64,000 bases of DNA from an uncultured Collinsella sp. (GTDB taxonomy: Bacteria > Actinomycetota > Coriobacteriia > Coriobacteriales > Coriobacteriaceae), in the NCBI GenBank assembly GCA_959018755.1, contig CAUEMA010000001.1, positions 1-64,000 of the forward strand. The letters run 5' to 3'. Position numbers and translations under genes: made by a program. Numbering within the stretch: position 1 is the stretch's first letter; the number at the start of each line of letters is the position of its first letter. Below, one piece after another: positions 1-8,945 of the stretch. The notes below the pieces were generated by a model. That model did no database searches. It had not been told where the DNA came from and saw only the letters and a program-made list of their open reading frames with translations.

Positions 1-558
1 CCGACCCGCGAGGGCTACACCTTCGCCGGCTGGACCTACGACTCCGAGGGCACCGACCCGGTCGACTTCAGCAAGCCCGTCCAGGGCGGCGGCGACCACG
101 TGACGTTCTACGCCCAGTGGACCAAGAACGAGACGCCTGCTGTCCAGACCCACAAGGTCAATTTCTACGTTGATGGTTCCACCACTACGGTTGAGGTCGA
201 GGACGGTAAGACTGTTGCTCAGCCCACTGATCCTTCCGTCGACGGCTTCAACTTTGTCGGCTGGTCTTCTTCCAAGGAGTCCTTCAAGAAGTTTGACTTC
301 TCTACTCCTATCACCGAGGACACCACTGTCTACGCTTTCTTTACCGCTAAGACCCCCAAGTCCGAGACTTTGAAGAAGGATGAGGGCAAGAAGCAGGTTG
401 CTGCCGATAAGAAGGACGAGGCTAAGGCCGAGAAGAAGGACGACGCCGCCCTTGCTTCTACCGGCGATCCGACCTTCGTTGTGACCTCTGCTGCCGCCCT
501 TACCGGCGCTGTGGCTGTCGCTGTGGGCATGTACATGACCAAGCGTCGCGAGCACTAA
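1..558 (+). CDS. Cell-wall-anchored surface protein, C-terminal part
   Basis: The reading frame is open from the first base, so the 5' end lies outside the window. The visible part has two Listeria/Bacteroides (InlB B / Flg_new) repeats: one ends in VTFYAQW, and the second runs from HKVNFYVDG to TTVYAFF. These beta-grasp modules are typical of secreted adhesin-like proteins. A Lys/Asp/Glu-rich spacer follows, and then a sorting signal: LASTGD (a variant LPXTG motif), a hydrophobic segment of about 20 residues, and the basic tail KRREH. That arrangement implies sortase anchoring to peptidoglycan. The ligand cannot be told from this fragment. A strong terminator follows the stop codon. Confidence 0.9.
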   Translation, partial: PTREGYTFAGWTYDSEGTDPVDFSKPVQGGGDHVTFYAQWTKNETPAVQTHKVNFYVDGSTTTVEVEDGKTVAQPTDPSVDGFNFVGWSSSKESFKKFDFSTPITEDTTVYAFFTAKTPKSETLKKDEGKKQVAADKKDEAKAEKKDDAALASTGDPTFVVTSAAALTGAVAVAVGMYMTKRREH

Positions 559-604
559 ACTCTACTAGTGTTTACCTCCGGGCTTTATTAGACCAAACCT
601 GATA

Positions 605-637
605 GCCGCGTGGGGACCCGACCCCCACGCGGCTTTT
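605..637 (+). terminator. Rho-independent terminator of the surface protein gene
   Basis: A GC-rich stem (AGCCGCGTGGGG pairing with CCCCCACGCGGCT) is followed by TTTT, 46 bases after the stop codon. Confidence 0.85.
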
Positions 638-701
638 ATGTTTTAGTTATCTTGTTGAGTTTTTCGACTTCTGCATACGTTTTTAGATGTCCACGCCATA
701 T

Positions 702-741
702 AAAGGGGCGCCGCTGCGATGTGTGCAGCGGCGCCCCTTTG
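702..741. terminator. Bidirectional terminator between convergent genes
   Basis: A perfect stem (AAAGGGGCGCCGCTGC with its complement) has a seven-base loop, and A/T-rich flanks on both sides. It lies between the plus-strand surface protein and the minus-strand FHA gene and could serve both. Confidence 0.8.
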
Positions 742-769
742 TGTTGATTCTTATTGGGCGGGCTCGGCC

Positions 770-1759
770 CTAGGCCAACGCGCGTACGTCTGAGGAGATC
801 TTCAGCACCAAAAACTCGGTCGAGGAGCCCAGTTTGAGCAGGTCGCCGTCGTGGATAGGAAACTGCTTGTCCTCGTCATCGGAGGTGCGTAGCGAACGTG
901 GCTTTTCGATAACGGTGGTCGCGCCGTTGCGTGTCACCAGCACCGTTCCATTAGTGGAGTGCAGGCCGCTCGCGAGCCATGCTCCGTTGGAAAACGCTAC
1001 ACGCAGGTGCCGACGGGATACATCGGGTCCTACGTTGGTGATGGCGTTTTGGTCGTGTGCAAAAGAGCCTAGTACCGTACCCTCGGGATCGAGGCTCAAA
1101 GGATAGATCGGCGGCAAGGCCGAGCCGTCTTTCGCAAGCCTGAGCAGCCCCAGTTTTGCAGGAGGCTCGTTGACCTTGCGGTTGGTGCACCGCGCCTGGA
1201 CGACCTCGGCGGTCTCGAGCGTGCCAAAGGTCTGGGCCAGTTGCGTTATGGCAAAGTCTTTGACCTCGGAGGCGGCGGCATTGGGATCGGCCAAGCATCC
1301 GCAGACCGTTTGCGCAAGAAGCTCCAAAAGGCGCCGATCGCTTTGCTTGAGGCCAGGCATGACAGCGATGCGGTCAAAGATATTGCGCAGGATGGAACCA
1401 TCGAGCCCCCAGTGTTCGAGCGACGTTGCCATGCGCTCGAGGGCATGCGCCGTAATGGCTTGCTGGCGAGCGTTGGCGGCCGCTGGACTGCTGCCGCTGC
1501 CGATTTTTACAGCGGCAGCCAAGCTCTGGACGCTCTGCGAAAAATCGGCAAACATCTCGGGGTCGATCTTGTCGGTGCCCGGAACGACGTGCACCACGCG
1601 TCGCGATAGAAACGTCTTTTCTGCAATGCGAAATCGTGGGGCCGGTTTGGAGCCAATCGGCTTGTCCGAAATCAGGATGCGCGCCGCTTCGCGATTGTTG
1701 ATCTGCAGGTCGCACTTAAGGAAATCAAAGAGCACCTCGGAAGGTGTTTCCGCACGCAT
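770..1759 (-). CDS. FHA-domain protein (first of two paralogues)
   Basis: A 329-residue protein. The C-terminal third (about residues 225-320) is a forkhead-associated domain, with the phosphothreonine-binding motifs SRRH at 248-251 and STNGT at 268-272. The first 200 residues are a helical region of unknown function that is clearly related to the same region of the other FHA gene at 3948-4904. The start is the ATG at 1759 because AAAGGAG lies at the correct distance; an upstream extension in frame would overlap the kinase gene. It lies 35 bases downstream of the kinase gene on the same strand. The inferred role is to read threonine phosphorylation made by that kinase. No membrane segment is visible. 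Confidence 0.85.
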   Translation of the reverse strand: MRAETPSEVLFDFLKCDLQINNREAARILISDKPIGSKPAPRFRIAEKTFLSRRVVHVVPGTDKIDPEMFADFSQSVQSLAAAVKIGSGSSPAAANARQQAITAHALERMATSLEHWGLDGSILRNIFDRIAVMPGLKQSDRRLLELLAQTVCGCLADPNAAASEVKDFAITQLAQTFGTLETAEVVQARCTNRKVNEPPAKLGLLRLAKDGSALPPIYPLSLDPEGTVLGSFAHDQNAITNVGPDVSRRHLRVAFSNGAWLASGLHSTNGTVLVTRNGATTVIEKPRSLRTSDDEDKQFPIHDGDLLKLGSSTEFLVLKISSDVRALA

Positions 1760-1794
1760 GATGCGAGACTCCTTTCTGGTATCCGGTAAAGGTG

Positions 1795-3804
1795 TTAGAT
1801 GCAAAAGCCGGGTAGGACATAGGTCTTTTGGTCCGGAGCGTTTCCGGGCGTTGCCCAGCAAAACACGTCGCCGTCTTTTCCAACGCGGTTAAAGTACGTC
1901 GAGTCGGCGCCCTCGCTGCAGTCGGCGCTGGGGGTGCGCTCCCAGTAGCAGATTTTTTTGCCAGAGACGGTGCGGATCATGGCTTCGTTTGTGGTCAGGC
2001 CGCTCACACTCTGCTCGCGATAGAGCTGGTACTGATCGCCTTCTCCGCTGTAGAGGGCAGAAAGGTACTCGCTGCCTTCTGCGAACGTTTCGGGCGCTTG
2101 GCAGCCGCACAGCTCGCTCATGGACGGTAGCCAGAGTATGTCGTCGGTGGCGGTGATGCTGGAGACGTCTTTGGTGCCGCCGGTGTTGTTGGTGAGCTTT
2201 CGCACCGAGCGAATCTGATTACGGAGATCGTCGGGCAGCGTAGCCATGCCCTTGTCCGCCAACCGTTCACGAAGCGACGATTGCTCCCAGCCGCCCGTCG
2301 CGGCGTGGTCGTTTACGGCGCGCATGGCGATGGGGGTACGGAACATAAAGGTGATGCCCGCGGGGAGGCCGTCATCGGTGAGCGTGTCTGCCTTAAAGCC
2401 AACGATCTGGATTTGTGCCTTGGTCCCGTCGGAAAGCCTGACAGTCTTGGTGTTCTCGTTTTCGAGCGACTGCTTGCTGTTTACCAGGTGGTAGGTTTCG
2501 GCAATCGCGAGCGCGTTTTTGTTGGAAGATGTCTCTTGTATTTTGCGGGAGATCAGGGCGAGTTCTTCCCAGGTGTAATCGTCGAGTGACGGCTTGATGC
2601 CGTGCGCCAGGTCGATAAGCCCCCAGCATCCCGTGGCAATGGCAGAGCCTGCTATGCCGGCAACGCAGACGCCGCCGAGCGCGAGCGCAGCGCGACGCGA
2701 GATGACTGGGTGGCGCGTCTGAGCCTTGTCGGAGCCGGAAGGCTTCGGTTGCTGGCTAAAGTCGATCGGGGTGGGCAGCGGCGTGCGTGGCTCAAAATCG
2801 ATGTCTTTAATCCAGGCATCGAGCTTGCCGACAATCGTAGACAGCGGCGCGCGCTGGGACTGCTCGTTATGGATACCGCTCATAATGACATCGACAAGCA
2901 TTTGGTCGCCGGGTACGCGTGCCTCAAGCGGCTCGAGCTCGTGCTCGATCTTGTACAGGTAGGGCGACTGGTCCATATGCTCGTTTAGGCGATATGGCGT
3001 GTGGCCGGCATAGAGCGTGTAGAGTATGCTGCAGAGCTCGTATGTATCGATACTGGGCGACGTACGCAGCGGCGCCAGCTCGGGGATGTCGTTGGAGAGC
3101 ATCTCGGGTGGGGCGAACTCGGGGGTGCCGTTGCGCCAGATGCCAGTCGACATGGTAAACGAGGGGTCTGAGCGCTTGATGCTCGAGCTGCCCAGATCGA
3201 CTAGGCAAAGGTCAAAACTGCAGTGTGCAATCTGCTGGGCAAGGGACCGGCGCGTCGTGCGAATAATGATGTTGCGCAAGGAGATATCACGGTGCGCAAA
3301 CGGCGCATCGAGCTTTTGGGCACCCAGGAGAATCTCTCCCAGGCGTTTTCCAATCGCGGCGACGGTGTTTGCGGGAATGTGGTCGCCCTCGGCGGGGTCG
3401 GTTAGCTCTGCCGCAGCATCGCGAAGGGGCAGGCCTTCAATCCACTCCATAAGGATGGCCGGTACGGAGCCGGTATAGCCGTAGCCATAGGTTTTGGGAA
3501 AGCCGCCCAACAGTGAGACGGCTGCGAGATTGCGATACTCCTCGGTAAGCGTCTTGATGCCCGAGGGGCTGATGGTGGAGCCGTTTTCATCACAGCCGCT
3601 GAAGGGCAACAGCGTCTTGAGCGCAAAGGTCTCGCCCTCGGTGTTGGCGACCTTGCGAAGATGGTGGGAACCGCCGCCGACTGCCCCACAATCCAACAGG
3701 GTGGTAAAGCGGCGAATGGCATCGGAGTCTTCGGTGGTCGCAAACATGGCGTTTGGTTCAAAGGGGGACAACGCGATGATATTAATGTCCGTGTCGTACG
3801 TCAC
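1795..3804 (-). CDS. Membrane Ser/Thr protein kinase with extracytoplasmic DUF6273-like domain
   Basis: A 669-residue protein starting at GTG, with AAAGGAT seven bases upstream. Residues about 35-335 form a Hanks-type kinase: ATP lysine K63 in FALKTLL, catalytic HRDISLRN (D173, N178), DLG in place of DFG at 203-205, and an APPE segment near 231-234. A proline-rich linker leads to one membrane helix at about 371-393. The C-terminal region (about 440-669) contains the WEQSSLRERL and DDILWLPSMSELCG motifs typical of DUF6273 domains and should lie outside the cell. The layout is that of a receptor kinase: outside sensor, inside kinase. Its signal is unknown. It sits between two FHA genes, which probably bind its phosphorylated products. 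Confidence 0.85.
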   Translation of the reverse strand: MTYDTDINIIALSPFEPNAMFATTEDSDAIRRFTTLLDCGAVGGGSHHLRKVANTEGETFALKTLLPFSGCDENGSTISPSGIKTLTEEYRNLAAVSLLGGFPKTYGYGYTGSVPAILMEWIEGLPLRDAAAELTDPAEGDHIPANTVAAIGKRLGEILLGAQKLDAPFAHRDISLRNIIIRTTRRSLAQQIAHCSFDLCLVDLGSSSIKRSDPSFTMSTGIWRNGTPEFAPPEMLSNDIPELAPLRTSPSIDTYELCSILYTLYAGHTPYRLNEHMDQSPYLYKIEHELEPLEARVPGDQMLVDVIMSGIHNEQSQRAPLSTIVGKLDAWIKDIDFEPRTPLPTPIDFSQQPKPSGSDKAQTRHPVISRRAALALGGVCVAGIAGSAIATGCWGLIDLAHGIKPSLDDYTWEELALISRKIQETSSNKNALAIAETYHLVNSKQSLENENTKTVRLSDGTKAQIQIVGFKADTLTDDGLPAGITFMFRTPIAMRAVNDHAATGGWEQSSLRERLADKGMATLPDDLRNQIRSVRKLTNNTGGTKDVSSITATDDILWLPSMSELCGCQAPETFAEGSEYLSALYSGEGDQYQLYREQSVSGLTTNEAMIRTVSGKKICYWERTPSADCSEGADSTYFNRVGKDGDVFCWATPGNAPDQKTYVLPGFCI

Positions 3805-3880
3805 GGGGCGATCCTTTCGAGAAAAAAGTGCATAGCGATAATGTTAGTGAAAAGGTAGCGCAACCGTTGCCTTAATCGAA

Positions 3881-3924
3881 AAGGTGCCGTTATTTGCATG
3901 GGTTGATGCAAATAACGGCACCTT
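3881..3924 (-). terminator. Terminator of the second FHA gene
   Basis: A perfect 19-bp stem (AAGGTGCCGTTATTTGCAT and its complement) with a six-base loop is followed on the minus strand by TTTTC. It lies 24 bases past the stop of the FHA gene and separates it from the kinase gene, so the two are probably transcribed separately. Confidence 0.85.
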
Positions 3925-3947
3925 GTGCGTCGAAGATGTGTGGCGGG

Positions 3948-4904
3948 CTAGTCTGTGATGCGAATGACCAAGAAGCGCGTCGTGGCGCCCAGGCAGAGCG
4001 TATCTCCGTTGTGAATCTCGACGGGGGCATTGGTAAAGTTAGCGGGGCGCTCGCGTCTGGGCGGTTCGATAGCCTGTCGGCAGCGGTCGACACCCGAGAT
4101 CAAAAACGATCCGTTGGTGGAGCCGAGGCCCTGCGCAAGCCAGCGTCCGTCTTGGAGCCAAATACGCAGGTGCTGGCGCGAGACGTCGGAATCGACGTCG
4201 GTGATGGCGTTCTCGTCGCCCGTCAGCGACCCGATAATGCTGCCCACCGGGTCCGTGGTAAGGGGACGCAGCGGCGGTCGTGCCGAGTTGCCCACGACGC
4301 GCAGCAGCCCCAGACGAATGTCTCCCGTGGGGCGCGCGGTTGTCGAGAAAAACGAGGTGACGGTCGTCTCGACCGTGCCGAGTGTCGAGAGCATCTGGTC
4401 GGACACAAAGGACTCGGTGTATTCGATGGCGCGGGCGGGGTCGCCAAGGCAGCCGGTAACGATAAAAAAGACCAGATGGATGTAGAGGCGATCTTTGATG
4501 TCGCTATCGTCAGCGGTCTCGATGCGCTCAACGCCGTTTCTAAAGAGCATGCCGTCGACGCCGCAATTAGTAAGGGCATCCTGCATGTCTGGGACGCACG
4601 ACTCCATATAGCGTTTAGCGACCTTGCTCAGCGATTGGGGGTCGGAGCCTCGGTTTTGCATGATGAGGTTGAGTATCTGGCGCGCACTTTGTTCAAAGGG
4701 CGCAAACAGCGGCTCGGGAAGGTCACCGGGTTTGGCGTGAACGATTTCGCGTGAGATAAACGACGGGACCGTCAAGCGTTCGGAGATGAGGCGTCCACCG
4801 TAACGGGCGTTGCCGGCCATGAGAATTTGCGCGGCGTTACCGTTGTTAATGCGACCGAGTGACTTAAGCCCGGCGTACAGTGCACAAGATGGGGTGTCGG
4901 CCAT
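3948..4904 (-). CDS. FHA-domain protein (second paralogue)
   Basis: A 318-residue protein. The C-terminal FHA domain shows VSRQHLRIW and GLGSTNGSF, the two loops that contact phosphothreonine. The N-terminal two thirds match the first FHA protein in layout: an NNGNAAQIL opening, an FISREIVHAKPG segment, and the CGVDGMLFRN segment against WGLDGSILRN. The start is placed at the ATG at 4904; an in-frame TTG 24 bases upstream lies on the far side of the ribosome-binding site. A run of nine G separates the GAGGA core from the start codon (see findings). It is probably a partner of the kinase at 1795-3804, although a terminator stands between them. Confidence 0.82.
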   Translation of the reverse strand: MADTPSCALYAGLKSLGRINNGNAAQILMAGNARYGGRLISERLTVPSFISREIVHAKPGDLPEPLFAPFEQSARQILNLIMQNRGSDPQSLSKVAKRYMESCVPDMQDALTNCGVDGMLFRNGVERIETADDSDIKDRLYIHLVFFIVTGCLGDPARAIEYTESFVSDQMLSTLGTVETTVTSFFSTTARPTGDIRLGLLRVVGNSARPPLRPLTTDPVGSIIGSLTGDENAITDVDSDVSRQHLRIWLQDGRWLAQGLGSTNGSFLISGVDRCRQAIEPPRRERPANFTNAPVEIHNGDTLCLGATTRFLVIRITD

Positions 4905-5225
4905 TTGTTTTACCCCCCCCCTCCTCAAAAAGTGACATTGAATACGTAAGCATGGTCAATTATAGGCGCTTTGCAGCTCGAAATGCTCGCCAGGGGGCGC
5001 GGACGGTGTAAATCGCTGCCGGAAGACAGCAAATCAAAAAGCGGAGAGCGGATTAATAAGCTGGGAAAACGCGTTAGCAAGACCGTTGTGGGCAACATTT
5101 GGCATGATGCCGCTTTGGCTTTTGGTCACGGGACCGTGCGGTACCATAAACGTTAATGAACTTGACGAACGACCCGCCGAGCTTGCCTCGGCGGGCTTTT
5201 GGCGTTGCAATGCCGGAGGAACAGC
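4905..5225. other. Intergenic region before mfd
   Basis: This stretch holds the 5' leader of the minus-strand FHA gene, including its G9 tract, and the leader of mfd. A perfect 9-bp stem (CCCGCCGAG, loop CTTGC, CTCGGCGGG) followed by CTTTT lies at 5172-5199, just ahead of the mfd start. It could end transcription coming from upstream or attenuate mfd. No supported gene is seen. Confidence 0.5.
5172..5199 (+). terminator. Terminator-like hairpin in the mfd leader
   Basis: A 9-bp GC-rich stem is followed by CTTTT, 27 bases before the mfd start codon. No plus-strand gene ends just upstream, so attenuation of mfd is as likely as simple termination. Confidence 0.55.
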
Positions 5226-8200
5226 ATGCTCATTCACCGTATAGCCGCGCAGCTCTACACTGCCGAGGCACTGCAGACCGTCGAGGCCGGGCTCGATTCT
5301 GGCGAGGACGTGACGCTGGCCGTGTCTCAGTCGGGCCGAACACTTATGGCGGCCGCCCAGTTCGCGCGTCGTCCGCGCCCCACGGTCTACATTGTGAGTG
5401 GCGAGGATGCGGCCGATCGTGCCGCACGTAGTCTGGCCGCCTATGTGGGCCTGGCGCACGTGTGCCGCTTTCCCGAGCGCAAGGACTACCCTTGGCGCGA
5501 GCAGGCGCCCGACGACGCCGTGGTTGCTCAGCGCTGCGAGGCGCTCGGGCGCATCGTGCGCGGGGACAACTGCATCATGGTCGCCTCGGCCCGCGCGCTG
5601 CTGCGCTGCGTGCCGCCGGTCGAGAGCCACTACTGGGAGTCCACTACTTTTGCGGTGGGCGAGGAGATTCCTTTTGACGAGGTGCCGCAGCGCCTGGTGG
5701 GCATGGGCTACACCAATGCCGGCGCCGCCGACGCGCCCGGCCTGTTCCGTGTGCACGGCGACACCGTCGAGGTGTTTCCGGCGCAGGAAAAGGCGCCCGT
5801 GCGTATTGAGTTCTTTGGCGACGAGATCGACCGCATCCGCCGTATGGTGAGTTCAACGGGCCAGACCATCGGCAACGAGGACAGCATCGAGATCTTCCCG
5901 TGCCGTGAGCTGGCGCTTACCGACGAGGCCGTCCACAACATGCATGTGGCGCTCTACCGCGCCAGCCAGGACGACAGCAAGTTGGCGGCGCTGCTCGAGA
6001 TGGTGGATGCGCGCATCGTCACGCCTGAGCTCGACCGCTTTTTGCCGGTGATGTACGGCCAGACCGTGAGCCCGCTATCGCATGTGAGCGGCAAGGCGCT
6101 CGTGGTGCTGTCCGAGCCGCGCTCGCTGTTCGACGATTGCCTGCACGCCTACGAGGATATCGAGGCACGTGCCGGCGAGGCGGGTGTCGACCGCCTGGAC
6201 GGTCTGTACGTGCGTGCCCAGCAACTCGACTTTGGTTCCCAGCAGCGCCTGAACTACGTGAGCCTCATCCGTGCCGGCGGTGCGGTGACGGCCGAGCTCA
6301 AGATTGAGCAGCCTGCCATCGCAGGCTCGGACAACCGTTTTATGACGCGCATCCAGGAGGTCGTGGGCAAGCGCTATGCCTGCGTGTTTGCCATTCCCGA
6401 CCGCGGTGCGCGCGAGTCGATGGAACTCACCTTTGGCGACGAGGGCATTACCTTTGAGGAATCGCTGACCGCGTCGCCCGAAAACGCCGGCGCTATCGGC
6501 GAGCGCGTGCGCGTAGCAGCGGCGGATTCCGCCGACCGTGCCGCACGCCAGGAGGCCCATGCTTCCATTCGCGAGCGTAAGGCCGATGCGCTCAACGCCC
6601 GCTCGCTCGAGGCGGGCGCCGCGCAGGCTGCCGCCGGCGCCGCCGTGCCCACGATCTCGCGCGGGCGCGTGACCTTTGTGGACGCTGCCCTGCCGCAGGG
6701 CGTGGTGGTGCCCGACGCCAACCTGGCCGTGTTCTCGATCGCCGACCTCAACGCCCGCATGGACGCCAACCGCGCGCGCAGCCGCCGCAAGGTGGACATT
6801 ACGCAGATCACCTTCCCGTTTAAGCCGGGCGACTACGTGGTGCACGCCACTCACGGCATCGCGCTCTTTAGCGAGATCGCGCGCCAAGAAGTGGGCGGCA
6901 AGGAGCGCGACTACTTTTTGCTGGAATATGCCGATGGCGACAAGCTCTACGTGCCGCTCGAGCAGGTCGACCGCATCACGCGCTATGTTGGCCCCGACGG
7001 CGACAAGCCGCGCCTGACCAGGCTCAACACCGCCGACTGGACGCGTGCCACCAACAAGGCGCGCAAGAACGCCAAAAAGCTGGCGTTTGACCTGGTTGAC
7101 CTGTATACGCGCCGCTCGTCGATTACCGGTATCGCTTGTCCGCCCGATACGCCCGAGCAGATCGAGATGGAGGAGAGCTTCCCCTACGACGAGACACGCG
7201 ACCAGCTGGAGGCTATCGCCGACATCAAGGCCGACATGGAGGCGCCCAAGCCCATGGACCGCCTGCTGTGCGGCGACGTGGGCTTTGGCAAGACCGAGGT
7301 CGCCCTGCGCGCGGCGTTTAAGTGCGTGGACTCCGGCCGCCAGGTCATGGTGCTCTGCCCCACGACCATTCTGGCCCAACAGCACTACGAGACATTCTTT
7401 GAGCGCTTTGCCCCGTTTGGCCTGGAGGTCGAGGTGCTCAGCCGCTTCCGTACCCCGGCGCAGCAAAAGCGCGCGCTTAAGGCGTTTGCCGAGGGCAAGA
7501 TTGATGTGCTCATCGGCACGCATCGCTTGCTTTCTGCCGATGTGAACCCTAAGAACCTGGGCCTGGTGATCATCGACGAGGAGCAGCGCTTTGGTGTGCA
7601 GCACAAGGAGCAGCTCAAAAACCTGCGCGAGCAAATCGACGTGCTCACGCTCTCGGCAACGCCTATTCCGCGAACCATGCAGATGGCCACGAGCGGCGTG
7701 CGCGACATGAGCCTGATCACCACACCGCCGACCGGGCGTCGTCCCGTGATCGTGCACGTGGGGGAGTACGACCCCGACGTGGTGAGTGCGGCGATTCGCC
7801 TGGAGGTGGGCCGTGGCGGTCAGGTGTATTACGTGTCCAACCGCGTCAAGACCATCGACGATGCTGTGGCGCGCGTGCACGAGGCCGCGCCCGAGGCGCG
7901 CGTGGGCGTGGCACACGGCAAGATGAGCCCGCGCGAGGTCGAGGACGTGATGATCGAGTTCGCGACCAAGAAGATCGACGTGCTTATCGCCACGACCATC
8001 GTGGAGAGTGGCATCGATAACGCGACCGCCAACACGCTCATCATTGAGGACTCGCAGCGTTTGGGTCTGGCGCAGCTCTACCAGCTCAAGGGCCGCGTGG
8101 GCCGCTCGGCCACGCAGGCATACGCGTACTTTATGTTCCCGGGTGAGCTGCCGCTCACCGAGGAGGCCACGGCGCGCCTGACCGCGCTTTCCGAGTTCCA

Positions 8201-8858
8201 AGACTTGGGCAGCGGCATGCGCATCGCCATGCGCGACCTGGAGATCCGCGGTGCCGGTTCGCTCATGGGCGCCGAGCAGCACGGCAACCTGTCGAGTGTG
8301 GGCTTTGACCTGTTTACGCAGATGCTGGGACAGGCCGTGGCCGAGGCGCGCGGCGACGACGATGCTGGCGTGGAGGCGGCGAGCGTGGGCATCAACCTGC
8401 CGGCCGACTACTTCTTGTCCGAGGAGTATATGCCGGCGGTGGACCAGCGCGTGCTCGTGTACCGTAAGCTCGCGGCAGCCGAGGACCTGGAGAGCATCGA
8501 TGAGGTGCAGGAGGAGACCGAGGCCGCGCACGGCGAGCTGCCGTTGGCGGGACTCAACCTGTTCAACCGCGCACGCATCCGTATTCGCGGTGAGCGCCTG
8601 GGGCTCGAGAGCGTCACGCTCAGCGGTGGTCGCATTACCTTCCTGGGGGTTGACGTTCCCAAGAAGGTGGCCTTTGAGCTTAAGACCCGCTATGGCGCGG
8701 TGAACTTTCCCAAGAGCCGCAAACTGTCGGTGCCCTACAAGGCGGGTGCCGGCGCGGGCAGCGGCCTGGGTCGCGGTCTCGACGCCAGCGACGGCACCGG
8801 CCCCGTGGCCGCGGCACTCATGCTGCTGCAGCAATTAGGCACGAGCGACGATGACTAA
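5226..8858 (+). CDS. mfd: Transcription-repair coupling factor Mfd
   Basis: A 1210-residue ATP-dependent translocase that removes stalled RNA polymerase from DNA lesions and recruits UvrA. Domain order is normal: a UvrB-homology region, then a CarD-like RNA-polymerase-interaction domain around FKPGDYVVHATHGIALF, then two RecA-type motor domains. These show Walker A GDVGFGKTE near residue 685, DEEQ near 782, LSATPIPRTMQ, and QLKGRVGRS (motif VI). The TRCF C-terminal domain follows. The start is the ATG at 5226 with GGAGG six bases upstream; an in-frame ATG at 5199 has no ribosome-binding site. Length is usual for the family. A GC hairpin follows the stop. Confidence 0.97.
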   Translation: MLIHRIAAQLYTAEALQTVEAGLDSGEDVTLAVSQSGRTLMAAAQFARRPRPTVYIVSGEDAADRAARSLAAYVGLAHVCRFPERKDYPWREQAPDDAVVAQRCEALGRIVRGDNCIMVASARALLRCVPPVESHYWESTTFAVGEEIPFDEVPQRLVGMGYTNAGAADAPGLFRVHGDTVEVFPAQEKAPVRIEFFGDEIDRIRRMVSSTGQTIGNEDSIEIFPCRELALTDEAVHNMHVALYRASQDDSKLAALLEMVDARIVTPELDRFLPVMYGQTVSPLSHVSGKALVVLSEPRSLFDDCLHAYEDIEARAGEAGVDRLDGLYVRAQQLDFGSQQRLNYVSLIRAGGAVTAELKIEQPAIAGSDNRFMTRIQEVVGKRYACVFAIPDRGARESMELTFGDEGITFEESLTASPENAGAIGERVRVAAADSADRAARQEAHASIRERKADALNARSLEAGAAQAAAGAAVPTISRGRVTFVDAALPQGVVVPDANLAVFSIADLNARMDANRARSRRKVDITQITFPFKPGDYVVHATHGIALFSEIARQEVGGKERDYFLLEYADGDKLYVPLEQVDRITRYVGPDGDKPRLTRLNTADWTRATNKARKNAKKLAFDLVDLYTRRSSITGIACPPDTPEQIEMEESFPYDETRDQLEAIADIKADMEAPKPMDRLLCGDVGFGKTEVALRAAFKCVDSGRQVMVLCPTTILAQQHYETFFERFAPFGLEVEVLSRFRTPAQQKRALKAFAEGKIDVLIGTHRLLSADVNPKNLGLVIIDEEQRFGVQHKEQLKNLREQIDVLTLSATPIPRTMQMATSGVRDMSLITTPPTGRRPVIVHVGEYDPDVVSAAIRLEVGRGGQVYYVSNRVKTIDDAVARVHEAAPEARVGVAHGKMSPREVEDVMIEFATKKIDVLIATTIVESGIDNATANTLIIEDSQRLGLAQLYQLKGRVGRSATQAYAYFMFPGELPLTEEATARLTALSEFQDLGSGMRIAMRDLEIRGAGSLMGAEQHGNLSSVGFDLFTQMLGQAVAEARGDDDAGVEAASVGINLPADYFLSEEYMPAVDQRVLVYRKLAAAEDLESIDEVQEETEAAHGELPLAGLNLFNRARIRIRGERLGLESVTLSGGRITFLGVDVPKKVAFELKTRYGAVNFPKSRKLSVPYKAGAGAGSGLGRGLDASDGTGPVAAALMLLQQLGTSDDD

Positions 8859-8869
8859 CAAGTAGGGGC

Positions 8870-8909
8870 GTGGCGGGGCATAGCTACCAGTTGTTCTTTG
8901 CCCCGCCAC
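8870..8909 (+). terminator. Hairpin after mfd
   Basis: An 11-bp stem (GTGGCGGGGCA and its complement) with an 18-base loop. It lacks a clear T-run, so termination is possible but not certain. Confidence 0.45.
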
Positions 8910-8945
8910 CTCGCAGGTTGATTCCAGCCCCATCGAAAGGAAAGC

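Noticed and set aside
5034..8834. Very long minus-strand open frames opposite mfd
   Set aside because: They are shadows created by the high-GC codon pattern; the plus strand carries an intact, well-conserved mfd.
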